Assembly (NCBI GenBank): GCA_023213195.1
Contig: CP096135.1
Coordinates: forward strand, 870,548-934,547
Reading direction: 5' to 3'
Length of the DNA: 64,000 bases
Source of the DNA: Sphingobacteriales bacterium JAD_PAG50586_3
GTDB taxonomy: Bacteria; Bacteroidota; Bacteroidia; CAMBQF01
In this document: piece by piece, positions 36,485-45,365 of the stretch
Layout: the number at the start of each line of letters is the position of its first letter
How positions within the stretch are numbered: position 1 is the stretch's first letter
The notes under the pieces: generated by a model
What the model was told of the DNA's origin: nothing
The model's database searches: none
Seen by the model: the letters and a program-made list of their open reading frames with translations, nothing else
Program-made: the position numbers and the translations under genes

Positions 36485-37339
36485 ACTCGTCAGCCTTAGG
36501 CTGACTCAAACAGCGCGCGCTTTGTCTCGCTTTGGCGAGACCGCTCACTTTCTCAGCGGGTCCCCGTTTCAAAACGCCAAGCCGGTTTTTGTCCGTGCCG
36601 GACAACGGGTTAATGTTGCGCATTCACAAAAGATGGTTTTGTCCTCCTTTGGAGGAGGTGTCACGAAGTGACGGAGGAGGTTTTTTACTTCATTGTCCTG
36701 TGCGGAAGGCAATTCATTTCTTCATTGCCTGCGGCGCTTCCCTGCCGACGGCGTTCATTTCTTTGCTTGTCCAAAGAAACGAACCAAAGAAAAGCCGTGC
36801 AAAATAATAGACCTCTCATTTCGTTTCGCCGCGCCAGACAGCCGCACAAATCCACCTGCTCTACGAAATTTCAGGTCCGCACGGAATTTTGCACAAAAAT
36901 GGCCCCCGCACGTTTGATGGTAAAATTTGGAGTTCACACAGGGCGTGGACTACCCACCGCATAGGTTATTTGAGCCGCACAAAACGCTAGGCGGGGCTCT
37001 TCCGCCTTTGGCGGATTAGGTTAATACGTCAAAACGCGCGACGCTAAAAAGAAAATTTTGAAGCAATGATTTTATCGTAAAAAAAGCAATAAAGTGTTAG
37101 GAAATGTAAAATCCAATAGCTAAATTCGAAGTAACATTAACGCCCGGTTGCAGCCGGGCGCCAAATATTAAAAAGAACCTTCGAGATTTAGACAGTAAAG
37201 GTCCTGATGATAAAGGTATATCTTCTCCTATCCTTTGTCAACAAACTCCAGCTTTCTTTATCAACGGTTCCTAAGTTAATAACATAAAAATTTAATGTAA
37301 TGAGTCAATTGTGCTTTAAAATCAACAACCTCCAAATAT
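36485..37339. repeat. Gene-free island of dispersed repeats
   Basis: No gene is supported. Modules include CGTCAGCCTTAGGCTGACTC (36488-36507, inverted copy at 58914-58933), CCTCCTTTGGAGGAGG with GTCACGAAGTGAC (36644-36672) and TTGTCCTGTGCGGA (36694, also near 5418). There is also a perfect palindrome CGCCCGG...CCGGGCG (37141-37160). Short reading frames here are repeat sequence. Confidence 0.7.
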
Positions 37340-37681
37340 ATGCGATTTATAGACGAATGGGAGTTCCAAATTCACACCTCCCGCAGGCACGTAAACCTGG
37401 ATAGGATTAGTGGTCTCGTTGACAAATTCCATCCTCCTTCCCAAAAAGTTAAACCAGAACTTAATTATGAAGCTGTTGAATTGCTTTTTTATGGCGACTT
37501 GCACTACCACGAGGCAAAAGAATTTTTGCGAAAGCAAACATTTTTTGATGTGGACCCCGAAGCAATAAAGCATGTACAACAGTTACTTGAAACCTCTAAT
37601 ATTAACGTTATGGTTTCAGGTTTAAAAAACAGGCAACAGTTTAAAGAATTTGCAGAATACCTGTTTTATAAGTCAATATAA
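37340..37681 (+). CDS. Hypothetical protein
   Basis: A 113-aa protein (MRFIDEWEFQIHTSRRHVNL...) with no signal peptide or membrane segment, mixed charge and predicted helices. I do not recognise it. It stands alone between a repeat island and a promoter-bearing gap, so its status as a real gene is only moderately supported by length and start context. Confidence 0.5.
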   Translation: MRFIDEWEFQIHTSRRHVNLDRISGLVDKFHPPSQKVKPELNYEAVELLFYGDLHYHEAKEFLRKQTFFDVDPEAIKHVQQLLETSNINVMVSGLKNRQQFKEFAEYLFYKSI

Positions 37682-37847
37682 TTACCCCATTTTTACATTA
37701 TATCCGCCATCAAGGCACTATTTAGGTTGCAGTAAAACTGCTTCAAAGCAGAATGTCTTATAATTTGCTGTAACCACTACTAGCATTTATTTATCCATTA
37801 ATTGCTATCATAATCTGCTTCTGACATAGAAAACTTATTAGTTTTCC
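37682..37847. other. Gap upstream of the promoter at 37848
   Basis: Non-coding and AT-rich. Together with the promoter and repeat below it forms a 333-base gene-free gap before 38015. No further structure is seen. Confidence 0.5.
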
Positions 37848-37878
37848 TTGACAACCCCTACCTGATGTTGTATCTTTG
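37848..37878 (+). promoter_or_regulatory. Promoter upstream of the RecA-like ATPase gene
   Basis: TTG (37848-37850), 20 bases, then TATCTTTG (37871-37878) fits the Bacteroidota consensus. The transcript would carry a dispersed hairpin element (37891-37942) in its leader. Confidence 0.7.
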
Positions 37879-37890
37879 TAAAAGTTGGTG

Positions 37891-37942
37891 AGGAGGGAAA
37901 AACCTCCCTCCCCGCTTCGCGGTACTCCCTCCCGGAGGGAGA
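37891..37942. repeat. Dispersed two-hairpin repeat
   Basis: AACCTCCCTCCCCGCTTCGC followed by GGTACTCCCTCCCGGAGGGAG. It has the same layout as the elements at 74-127 and 40474-40537, with a different second stem (CCGC/GCGG). Confidence 0.7.
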
Positions 37943-38014
37943 TAAACCCCGCACGAATTATATACTGAACCTAAAACCTATCCCGCCAAAAGCGGGACTA
38001 AAATTAGCCTTGCC

Positions 38015-39093
38015 ATGGAAGAAAAGACCGTGTTGCAGCCTGTTGGCTGTGCCCCAAAACAAAGTTTTGTATTAAAACCCTTGGTGGGCTTATTGCCCCA
38101 GAGCAACCCCGTTAAAGCCCCGCCACTGTGGCGTAACTACTGGAGCGAGGGTGAACTCTGCGTGCTTGCCGGAGATACGGGCGCGGGCAAGACCTTACTA
38201 TCGGTAACCATAGCCAAAGAAATTGCCAAGGGCTGCGAAACCATTGCGCCCCGTAAGGTGCTGTATATTGGTCATGATTATGATACCCGCGGCTTTGCCG
38301 AACGCTACGGAAAGAGCGACGCGGAGGCGGATGGTAACTTCTTCTTCGCCCTATTTAACCAAGGGAATATGGTATTTACAAGAAGTATAACGAGGTAAGG
38401 GAATGGCTACTGGAAGGCCTGGTAAGCCTGTTGGACCAAACGGGTGCCAAGCTGCTGATTTTTGACCAGCCCGACCGCCTTAACCTAAGCAACCTGCAGT
38501 GGATTGATTTTTTAAATGTGGTGGAGAAGCTTAGGCGAGAAAGGGATTTATCGATACTATTAGTGGTAAGCACCCGCACCCGCCATACAGGCAGGGCGGT
38601 AGAGCTATACCATGCTTACAAGCACCAGTTTACTACCACCTTTGCCGATAGTGTGGTAGCTGTTTGTCGCAGTCAGAAGTTGCCACACCAGCGCTACATA
38701 AAGCACCTTAAATGTAAAAACCGCATGCCTGCCTTTACGGGCAATGTAGAGGTGTTTACTATTAATGAAACAGAGGAAAATTACCTGGAGGTTACGCCCG
38801 AAGAGGAACAACGGGAGTTTAAGTTGCTGCCTCGCACCAAGGCGCAGGAGCGGTTAGACAAAATTATGACTGCCGAAGCCCACCGCCGCGAGGGGGTAAG
38901 CATACGCAAAATTGCTGAGTTGTTTGATGTGCCGGAGAGCACCATGCGCAGCTGGGTGGGCGGTATTGCGGTAGATGAATACATACCTAAACCGGTAAAG
39001 CCAAAGTTTTCGTGGAGTAGGGAAGAGGAGGGCTTCGACTCCGCTCAGCCTGACGAAGGAGAGGGAGCTTTTATGCTCAGCCTGTCGGAGTAA
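38015..39093 (+). CDS. RecA-like ATPase with C-terminal HTH, frameshifted
   Basis: An AAA_25/RepA-type ATPase with Walker A LAGDTGAGKT and Walker B-like LLIFDQPDRL. The frame breaks at GNMVF in a T run (38374-38376). Adding one T gives FYKKYNEVREWLLEGLVSLL and joins the second half. A late HTH (VSIRKIAELFDVPESTMRSWV) suggests DNA binding. The final GFDSAQPDEGEGAF is read through a dispersed repeat, so the native C-terminus may have been replaced. The restored length is about 359 aa. It lies upstream of polysaccharide genes. Confidence 0.75.
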
Positions 39094-39094
39094 A

Positions 39095-39195
39095 CTCTCC
39101 CCTAAAATAGGGTTATTACCGCATAGCGGGGAGGGGGAAAGGTAGAGGATGAAATAATACCTCCCCCGCCCTTTGGGTACCCCCTCCAAGAGGGG
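39095..39195. repeat. Tandem hairpin repeats behind the ATPase gene
   Basis: Two elements: CTCTCCCCTAAAATAGGG to GCATAGCGGGGAGGGGG, then CCTCCCCCGCCCTTTGGGTA to CCCCCTCCAAGAGGGGG. They match the architecture of the window-wide repeat family. Confidence 0.65.
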
Positions 39196-39303
39196 GACAA
39201 TTCTGTTGCTGATGATGCGCAGGAACATGTTTTTAAGCTACTGCCAGAAGGCTTTCAGCCAGATAGTGTTACTTGCCGTTTTAAGGAGGTAAGCAACTTG
39301 TAA
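39196..39303 (+). pseudogene. Possible gene remnant behind the repeats
   Basis: An open frame without start reads ADDAQEHVFKLLPEGFQPDS then VTCRFKEVSNL and a stop. It may be the original C-terminus of the ATPase gene or of another gene, cut off by repeat insertion. FKLLPEG resembles REFKLLPRT within the ATPase, but this could be chance. Confidence 0.3.
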
Positions 39304-39431
39304 TAATTACTAATTACTAACGCACAATTATTCCCCATTTACAACGTTTAACAACCCGCTGTTTAATACCCGCAATCAATTCTGTATTATAAGGGTTGAA
39401 ATGTCTATTTTTGCGCTAGCTTTAACTATTT
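39304..39431. promoter_or_regulatory. Upstream region of the Wzz-like gene
   Basis: TATTTTTG at 39406-39413 fits the -7 consensus 18 bases before the start at 39432. No clear -33 TTTG is seen. Confidence 0.4.
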
Positions 39432-40463
39432 ATGACCACAACACAAGCATTAACCAACCCTAAAGAGTTTAACTCGTTAAACCTGTTGGGCCTTATTTTT
39501 AAGCACTGGATAAAACTGGCTATTATAGCCCTTGTTGCCGCTGTTGTTTCGGCAGGGGCATCGTACCTAATCAAGCCTAAATACAAATCCAGCGTTATTT
39601 TATTCCCCGCAAGGCAAAACTCTCTTTCTAAATCATTACTGTCTGAAAACCCCAGCATGAGCTAGGACGTTCTTCAGTTTGGTGAAGAAGAAGAGGCCGA
39701 GCAGTTGATACAGGTATTAAACTCTGAAGAGATACGTAACCGCATTATAACAAAATACAACCTGATGCGCCATTACGATGTTGACCCTACCGGCAGCTAT
39801 CCTATGACCAAGCTGCGTAACGAGTATGAGGATAACATTAAATTTAGCCGTACAGAATTTATGTCGGTGCGTATTGATGTGTTAGATACCGACCCCGATA
39901 CAGCAGCCTTAATTGCTAACGATATTGCCGCTTTGCTAGATACTATTAAAAACAGCATTGTGCAAAGCCGCGCCAAAGAGGCCCTGAAAATTGTACAGGG
40001 CGACTTATACGCCAAAGAGGCCCGTATTAAATTGCTTGACGACTCTTTAGGCACCCTGCGCGATAAAGGTGTGTTTGACTACGAAAAGCAAATTGAGCGT
40101 TTGATAGAGGCTTATGGTAAAGCCATTGTGGGCGGAAACGCAGGTGCTGCCAAAACGCTACAGGCGCAGTTAGATACGTTAGGTAAATACGGACGCGCTT
40201 TCGTAACCCTGCGCGACCAGTTGATATACGACGTAGAAAACCTATCGTTAATCAAGAAAAAGTACGACGATGCCAAGGTTGATGCCGACTCGTTTATAAA
40301 GAGTTATTTCTTGGTAGACAGGGCCTTTGCCGCAGAGAAAAAGAGCTACCCTGTACGCTGGTTAATTGTTATGGTATCTATTGTATCATCATTACTTCTG
40401 GGCATGATTGTACTTATAGGGCTAGAAAACTACAAGCTGTACAAATTACAACAACAAGCATAA
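39432..40463 (+). CDS. Wzz/GNVR-type chain-length determinant, in-frame TAG
   Basis: A polysaccharide co-polymerase with two membrane helices (WIKLAIIALVAAVVSAGASYLI near the start; WLIVMVSIVSSLLLGMIVLI near the end) flanking a coiled-coil periplasmic domain. The frame reads ENPSMS, TAG (39663-39665), DVLQFGEEEEAEQLIQVL in the same frame. CAG (Gln) to TAG is one change. The restored length is 343 aa. It is followed by an O-antigen ligase gene, consistent with exopolysaccharide or LPS work. Confidence 0.82.
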
Positions 40464-40473
40464 ACTAATTTTT

Positions 40474-40537
40474 AACTCTCCCCCTGCAAAGGGGAGTATC
40501 CCTGAAGTTTACCGTCAGGGAGGAGGGGGTGACCACC
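40474..40537. repeat. Dispersed two-hairpin repeat
   Basis: CTCTCCCCCTGCAAAGGGGAG followed by CCCTGAAGTTTACCGTCAGG and GAGGGGGTGACCACC. It fills the 94-base gap between the Wzz-like and O-antigen ligase genes. Confidence 0.75.
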
Positions 40538-40557
40538 TATTAAGCACCAAAATTCAA

Positions 40558-42012
40558 ATGACACAACGCCAAACGGCAATATTATTTTATGGCATAGGGG
40601 CTGCTTTTATAGCCCTTAATGCTGTATTTATTGCATCGGAATGGTTGTGGTTAATAGGCCTGCCGGTTGCGTTGGCAGTAATGCTGCTAAGCTTTGTAGC
40701 ATTAGATAAGCTATTTCTGCTGGTTGCATTTTTAACGCCCCTATCTGTAAACCTTATAAACCGCGGGTTTGGCTTCGGGCTTAATTTACCAACAGAGCCG
40801 CTCATATTCGGGGCTATGCTGCTTTTCTTTTACAAGATTTTTGATAAAGGCGAATACGATAAGCGGGTACTATCGCACCCCATAACGTGGGCCATATTTT
40901 TTAACCTGGCTTGGATTGTGGTAACATCGGTAGCATCGAGCATGCCCTTGGTATCATTCAAATTTTTGCTGGCCCGTGTATGGTTTGTAACCGTATTTTA
41001 CTTTTTAGCCACCAAGCTTTTTGCCGATTATAAAAATATAAAACGCTTTTTATGGGTCTATATTTTTGCCATGATGATTACCGTGGTATACACCATTGCA
41101 CGCCACGCCGCATGGGGCTTTGAAGAAAAACCCGCCCACTGGGTTATGGAGCCTTTTTATAACGACCATACCGCATACGGGGCTATACTGGCCATGTTCT
41201 ACCCTATTGTAATTGGCTTTCTTTTTAATGGCCGTATGAACCTGTTTTTGCGGGCCCTTTTATTGGGCTTATTTACCATTTTAACAGTGGGTATAATACT
41301 ATCATACACCCGTGCTGCATGGGTTAGCCTTGCGGCAGTATTTGCCATTTACATGGTTATGTTTTTGCGCATACGCTTTGCATCGCTGCTTATTGTGGGC
41401 GTGTTTGCATCGGTAATTGTTATAGGGTCGTGGTCGCAGATAATGATGAAGCTGGAGAAGAACGACACCGAATCTTCGCAAGACCTAGGCAAGCACTTAC
41501 AGTCGGTAACCAACGTGTCGTCCGATGCATCTAATTTGGAGCGTATAAACCGCTGGCAAAGCGCCCTGCGTATGTTCCGCGAACGGCCTGTATTTGGCTG
41601 GGGGCCCGGCACGTATATGTTTAACTATGCGCCGTTCCAGTTTTCGTACGAAAAAACAATTATCTCTACCAACAACGCCGACGGCGGCAACGCCCACAGC
41701 GAATACATAGGCCCGCTTGCCGAGCAGGGCGTGTTTGGCCTGCTAACCTTTTTGTGGATTATAGCAGTTACCATATATACCGGCGTAATACTCTTCCCTA
41801 AAATAAAAGACAAAGAGGTGCGCATGGTGCTGCAAACCGTTATGCTGGGCCTAATAACCTACTATATACACGGCACGCTAAACAACTTTTTAGATACCGA
41901 CAAAGCATCGGTTCCTTTCTGGGGCTTTACGGCTATCATCGTAGCTATAGACCTTTACCACAGGGAGTGGGAGAGGAAGAAAGAGTCTGAACGGCAGATT
42001 AATAATGATTAG
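40558..42012 (+). CDS. O-antigen ligase-family membrane protein
   Basis: A 484-aa polytopic protein with about 10-12 hydrophobic segments and the large late periplasmic loop of Wzy_C ligases: RINRWQSALRMFRERPVFGW then GPGTY, and NAHSEYIGPLAEQGVFGLL with the His of NAHSEY. It joins a polysaccharide chain to lipid A core or to a similar acceptor. Length is normal for the family. Preceded by a Wzz-like gene. Confidence 0.85.
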   Translation: MTQRQTAILFYGIGAAFIALNAVFIASEWLWLIGLPVALAVMLLSFVALDKLFLLVAFLTPLSVNLINRGFGFGLNLPTEPLIFGAMLLFFYKIFDKGEYDKRVLSHPITWAIFFNLAWIVVTSVASSMPLVSFKFLLARVWFVTVFYFLATKLFADYKNIKRFLWVYIFAMMITVVYTIARHAAWGFEEKPAHWVMEPFYNDHTAYGAILAMFYPIVIGFLFNGRMNLFLRALLLGLFTILTVGIILSYTRAAWVSLAAVFAIYMVMFLRIRFASLLIVGVFASVIVIGSWSQIMMKLEKNDTESSQDLGKHLQSVTNVSSDASNLERINRWQSALRMFRERPVFGWGPGTYMFNYAPFQFSYEKTIISTNNADGGNAHSEYIGPLAEQGVFGLLTFLWIIAVTIYTGVILFPKIKDKEVRMVLQTVMLGLITYYIHGTLNNFLDTDKASVPFWGFTAIIVAIDLYHREWERKKESERQINND

Positions 42013-42123
42013 ATAGATTAAAGCAGAAGACGGCTGATTTTAGCGGGGTTATAGCATTAATATAATTTACATAATTAACAACCGCTTAAAACAACTTTTA
42101 ACTGCCGGTGTTATATTGCGGCT

Positions 42124-42627
42124 ATGCAAGAATACCTGATTCTAGTTGACGATAAAGACCGGGAAATAGACCGGATGGAAAAGATGGAGGCCCACGAAAA
42201 AGGCCTGCTCCACCGTGCTTTTTCGGTAGTTATATACAATAGCCAAGGGCAGATGCTTTTGCAACAGAGGGCAGCGGGTAAGTACCACTCGCCTATGCTG
42301 TGGACCAACGCCTGCTGTGGCCACCCACGCCCCGGCGAGGAAACTATTGATGCTGCTAAACGTCGCCTGAAAGAAGAAAACGGGTTTACCTGCGACCTTA
42401 AAGAATCGTTTGTTTTTAAATACAAAGCTGCATTTGAAAATGGCCTTACAGAGCATGAAATAGACCATGTTTTTACCGGCTATTACGATGGCGAAATCCC
42501 TTTTAACCCAGCCGAGGCTAACGCGGTAGAATGGTTGGATATGAAAGATATTACAGCACGTATTGCCGAAAACCCCGATAATTTTACTGTTTGGTTTAAG
42601 ATACTATTGCAGGAGATGGTTGCGTAG
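42124..42627 (+). CDS. idi: Isopentenyl-diphosphate delta-isomerase, type I
   Basis: A 167-aa Nudix-fold isomerase that converts IPP to DMAPP in isoprenoid synthesis. NACCGHPRPGE carries the catalytic Cys, KRRLKEENGF the Nudix-type Glu, and EHEIDHVFTGYYDG the metal-site segment. Length is typical. It stands alone, 52 bases upstream of the dihydroorotase. Confidence 0.93.
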   Translation: MQEYLILVDDKDREIDRMEKMEAHEKGLLHRAFSVVIYNSQGQMLLQQRAAGKYHSPMLWTNACCGHPRPGEETIDAAKRRLKEENGFTCDLKESFVFKYKAAFENGLTEHEIDHVFTGYYDGEIPFNPAEANAVEWLDMKDITARIAENPDNFTVWFKILLQEMVA

Positions 42628-42679
42628 CGGTTTTAGTCAACAATTTCTAATGGTCGGTATTAATGCCGATATTTGTACT

Positions 42680-44038
42680 ATGCAAGCCATTACTGCTGAT
42701 ATATTATTAACCAACGCCCACGTAGTAAACGAAGGGGCTGTTTTTAAGGCTCACATTGCAATAGAAGGTGGTCTTATAAAGAAAATTATTTCCGCTGATG
42801 ATAACCTGCAAGACATACAGGCTAAAGAGGTGCTTAACCTTGATGGGCTGCATATCTTTCCCGGTGTTATTGACGACCAGGTGCACTTTCGCGAGCCGGG
42901 CCTAACCCACAAAGGGGAGTTGTATACCGAAGCTAAAGCCGCTGTTGCCGGTGGTGTTACCAGTTATATGGAAATGCCTAATACAGTACCGGGTGCGGTT
43001 ACTAATGTGTTGCTGGAGCAGAAATACAGCCGCGCATCGGAGGTGTCGTTGGCCAACTACTCGTTCTACATGGGTACCACCAACAGCAATATTGATGAGG
43101 TAACATCAATAGACCCACGCAAGGTTTGCGGTATAAAGATATTTATGGGCTCTTCTACAGGCGATATGCTGGTAGATAATCCAGAAGCGCTAGACAATAT
43201 ATTTAAGCATGGCAAAACGCTTATAGCAACGCATTGCGAGGTTGACCCTGAGATTAAGAAAAGCCTAACACATTTCCGCCATATTTATGGTGACGATGTT
43301 CCGGCATGGTACCACCCATATATCCGCAGCCGCGAGGCTTGTTACGGCTCGTCAACCTATGCGTTTGAGCTGGCCCAAAAGCATAATGCGCGCCTGCACA
43401 TACTGCATATATCTACGGCCGAAGAGACCATGCTGTTTAGCAACGATAAGCCACTGGCAGAAAAGCGTATTACTGCCGAAGCCTGTATACACCATTTATG
43501 GTTTAGCGAGGCTGATTATAAAACCAAGGGCAACTACATTAAGTGGAACCCTGCAGTAAAATCGGCCTATGATAGGGATGCTATTTTTGCTGCTGTTCTT
43601 GATAACCGTATTGATGTTATTGCTACAGACCATGCCCCGCACACTATAGAGGAGAAAAACAAACCTTATATAGACGCGCCATCGGGTGGGCCGCTTATTC
43701 AGCATACTTTAAATGCTATGCTTGATTTTTACCATGCCGGTAAAATATCTCTCGAGCGCATAGCTGAAAAGATGAGCCACAACCCGGCTATATTGTTTGA
43801 GGTGGAGAAAAGGGGCTTTATACGCGAAGGCTACTTTGCCGATTTGGCTGTGGTAAACCTTAATGCCCCTTGGACGGTTGATAAAAGCAACCTGCTATAT
43901 AAATGCGGTTGGAGCCCCTTTGAAGGGCATACATTTAAAGCTGCCGTGCAGCATACTTTTGTTAATGGTAACCACGTTTATAACAAGGGTACGTTTAATG
44001 AGGATAGTCGCGGTATGCGCTTAACTTTTAATAGGTAA
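42680..44038 (+). CDS. Dihydroorotase family amidohydrolase
   Basis: A 452-aa cyclic amidohydrolase. HIFPGVIDDQVHFREPGLTH carries the first metal His pair and GCTSYMEMPN-like VTSYMEMPNT follows. KIFMGSSTGDML holds the position of the bridging Lys, and HCEVDPE, LHILHIS and ATDHAPHTIEEK carry the other ligands. I chose ATG at 42680; a longer in-frame start at 42563 would overlap idi. Likely dihydroorotase (pyrC-like), though hydantoinase relatives are hard to exclude. Confidence 0.88.
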   Translation: MQAITADILLTNAHVVNEGAVFKAHIAIEGGLIKKIISADDNLQDIQAKEVLNLDGLHIFPGVIDDQVHFREPGLTHKGELYTEAKAAVAGGVTSYMEMPNTVPGAVTNVLLEQKYSRASEVSLANYSFYMGTTNSNIDEVTSIDPRKVCGIKIFMGSSTGDMLVDNPEALDNIFKHGKTLIATHCEVDPEIKKSLTHFRHIYGDDVPAWYHPYIRSREACYGSSTYAFELAQKHNARLHILHISTAEETMLFSNDKPLAEKRITAEACIHHLWFSEADYKTKGNYIKWNPAVKSAYDRDAIFAAVLDNRIDVIATDHAPHTIEEKNKPYIDAPSGGPLIQHTLNAMLDFYHAGKISLERIAEKMSHNPAILFEVEKRGFIREGYFADLAVVNLNAPWTVDKSNLLYKCGWSPFEGHTFKAAVQHTFVNGNHVYNKGTFNEDSRGMRLTFNR

Positions 44039-44391
44039 TGATAGGAAAGAACATCAAAGGCAGCATTGCCGCACTTGCGCTCCTATTAGCCGCCTGTAGC
44101 AGCCCGGAATCTTCTGGCGAAGCTCACATGCCTTTTGACACTATGGTGCAGGTAATGGCCGATATACACGTTATAGAGGCCAAAACAAACCTGGGCAATA
44201 GCAAAGGGTTAGAAGAAGGCAAGCAAAAGCTCTACACCGACTATGAGCAGGTGTTTTTTAACCATGGTATTACCCAGAAGAAGTTTGAGGATAGCCATAA
44301 GTACTATTCATCAGACCCTGAATTGTACAATACCCTTTTTGAAAAGACTATAGAAGAACTTAACAAGCGCCAGGCCCTGATAGGTAAATAG
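44038..44391 (+). CDS. DUF4296 lipoprotein
   Basis: A 117-aa lipoprotein (LLAACSSPE). FDTMVQVMADIHVIEAKTNL and QVFFNHGITQKKFEDSHKYY followed by NTLFEKTIEELNKR match the DUF4296 pattern, a Bacteroidota family of unknown function. Its ATG overlaps the dihydroorotase stop by one base. Confidence 0.82.
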   Translation: MIGKNIKGSIAALALLLAACSSPESSGEAHMPFDTMVQVMADIHVIEAKTNLGNSKGLEEGKQKLYTDYEQVFFNHGITQKKFEDSHKYYSSDPELYNTLFEKTIEELNKRQALIGK

Positions 44392-44409
44392 TTTCAGGGG
44401 GTATAAACG

Positions 44410-44445
44410 ATTCCGTCAGGCTGAGCGTAGCCGAAGCCTACAGGT
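44410..44445. repeat. Dispersed GTCAGGCTGAGC repeat
   Basis: CCGTCAGGCTGAGCGTAGCC then GAAGCCT. The inverse appears inside the coding end of the gene at 38015 (GCTTCGACTCCGCTCAGCC, about 39043-39061). Confidence 0.55.
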
Positions 44446-44452
44446 AAAAACA

Positions 44453-44482
44453 AAAAACCCCAACATTTCTGCCGGGGTTTTT
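44453..44482. terminator. Bidirectional terminator
   Basis: AAAAACCCC, an 11-base loop and CGGGGTTTTT between the convergent DUF4296 and gldN genes. Confidence 0.8.
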
Positions 44483-44500
44483 CTATTAAATAAGGTTCTG

Positions 44501-45343
44501 TTAAAAGTCCCAAAGGTCATGCTCAATGTTCATCAGGTCGCCTTTAATACGGTCAGCCTCAATAAGGGCATCCATACCAATTTTGTAGTCGGCTATACGA
44601 CGGTCAAACGGGTTGGTTTCCTTTACAATGTAGCTGCCGAAAATGCGTTTCCAGAATATGTCATCCCAGGTGCGGCGCTCACTATCGTTAAAACGGTTAA
44701 AAACCTCTGTTTTAGCGAATGTTTTACGTGCTTCAGGAAAGTATATCCAAAACATCTGTTGCTTGCCTTTAAACTCGCCCGATGATTTGTCATACACATA
44801 ACGTACAGGGCACATGCCTATAATACGTTGGTCCATTACAGAGCGTTGCTTGTCAAAAAACCAAACTTCTTTCAGTTGCCATTCAAGAATGTCTTTTGGC
44901 TCTAGCGACGAAGAAATAATGGTGTCGCGCAATATGGCAGGGTCATACAAGTCGGGTATTTGCAGCGTGTCTACACGGCGGCCAATACCGGCAACTTCTT
45001 CCTTGGTCATAGGTATGGTAAACTCATCATCGCGGCTAGAATAAGCGGTAATAGAACCTTCCTGGATAGCATCCATTACTATCTTTAAAAGGTTTACGCG
45101 GTTATTTAGCGGCTCTAGCGGGTAGTAAAAATTGTGGTTTATCTTCTCGCGAACGTCAATAGTGCGCCAAACCCATTTTTCATACATAAGGTCGGCTTCG
45201 CGAAGCTGTGAGTAAGGAACAGGTGCGCGGTTAGGCACGTGCTCTTTCTTTAACAGGCCGTTGGTAGGCTTGTCAAGAATTTGCGCTTTCAACCCTGATA
45301 CTATCAGGACTAAGGCTACAACTATTAGTTTCATCGCTTTCAT
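44501..45343 (-). CDS. gldN: Type IX secretion/gliding protein GldN (PorN)
   Basis: A 280-aa periplasmic protein with signal peptide (to LKAQ). DLMYEKWVWRTIDVREKINH, IITAYSSRDDEF-like ITAYSSRDDEFTIPM, FDKQRSVMDQRIIGMCPVR and FWIYFPEARKTFAK are hallmarks of GldN/PorN, which forms rings with GldK at the outer membrane. Last gene of the porP-gldKLMN run. Confidence 0.94.
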   Translation of the reverse strand: MKAMKLIVVALVLIVSGLKAQILDKPTNGLLKKEHVPNRAPVPYSQLREADLMYEKWVWRTIDVREKINHNFYYPLEPLNNRVNLLKIVMDAIQEGSITAYSSRDDEFTIPMTKEEVAGIGRRVDTLQIPDLYDPAILRDTIISSSLEPKDILEWQLKEVWFFDKQRSVMDQRIIGMCPVRYVYDKSSGEFKGKQQMFWIYFPEARKTFAKTEVFNRFNDSERRTWDDIFWKRIFGSYIVKETNPFDRRIADYKIGMDALIEADRIKGDLMNIEHDLWDF

Positions 45344-45365
45344 AATAAACCTCTTTTACAATGTT

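Noticed and set aside
36413..36964. Several overlapping plus- and minus-strand frames in the repeat island
   Set aside because: They consist of dispersed repeat sequence found elsewhere in the window and have no domain features.
37141..37160. Palindrome CGCCCGG..CCGGGCG as a terminator
   Set aside because: No T run follows on either strand and no gene ends nearby, so it is listed as part of the repeat island.
11493..39665. Alternative genetic code with TAR read as Gln
   Set aside because: Only four cases occur, TAG and TAA end many intact genes here, and frameshifts of the same rate point to sequencing error. Kept as a low-probability finding only.
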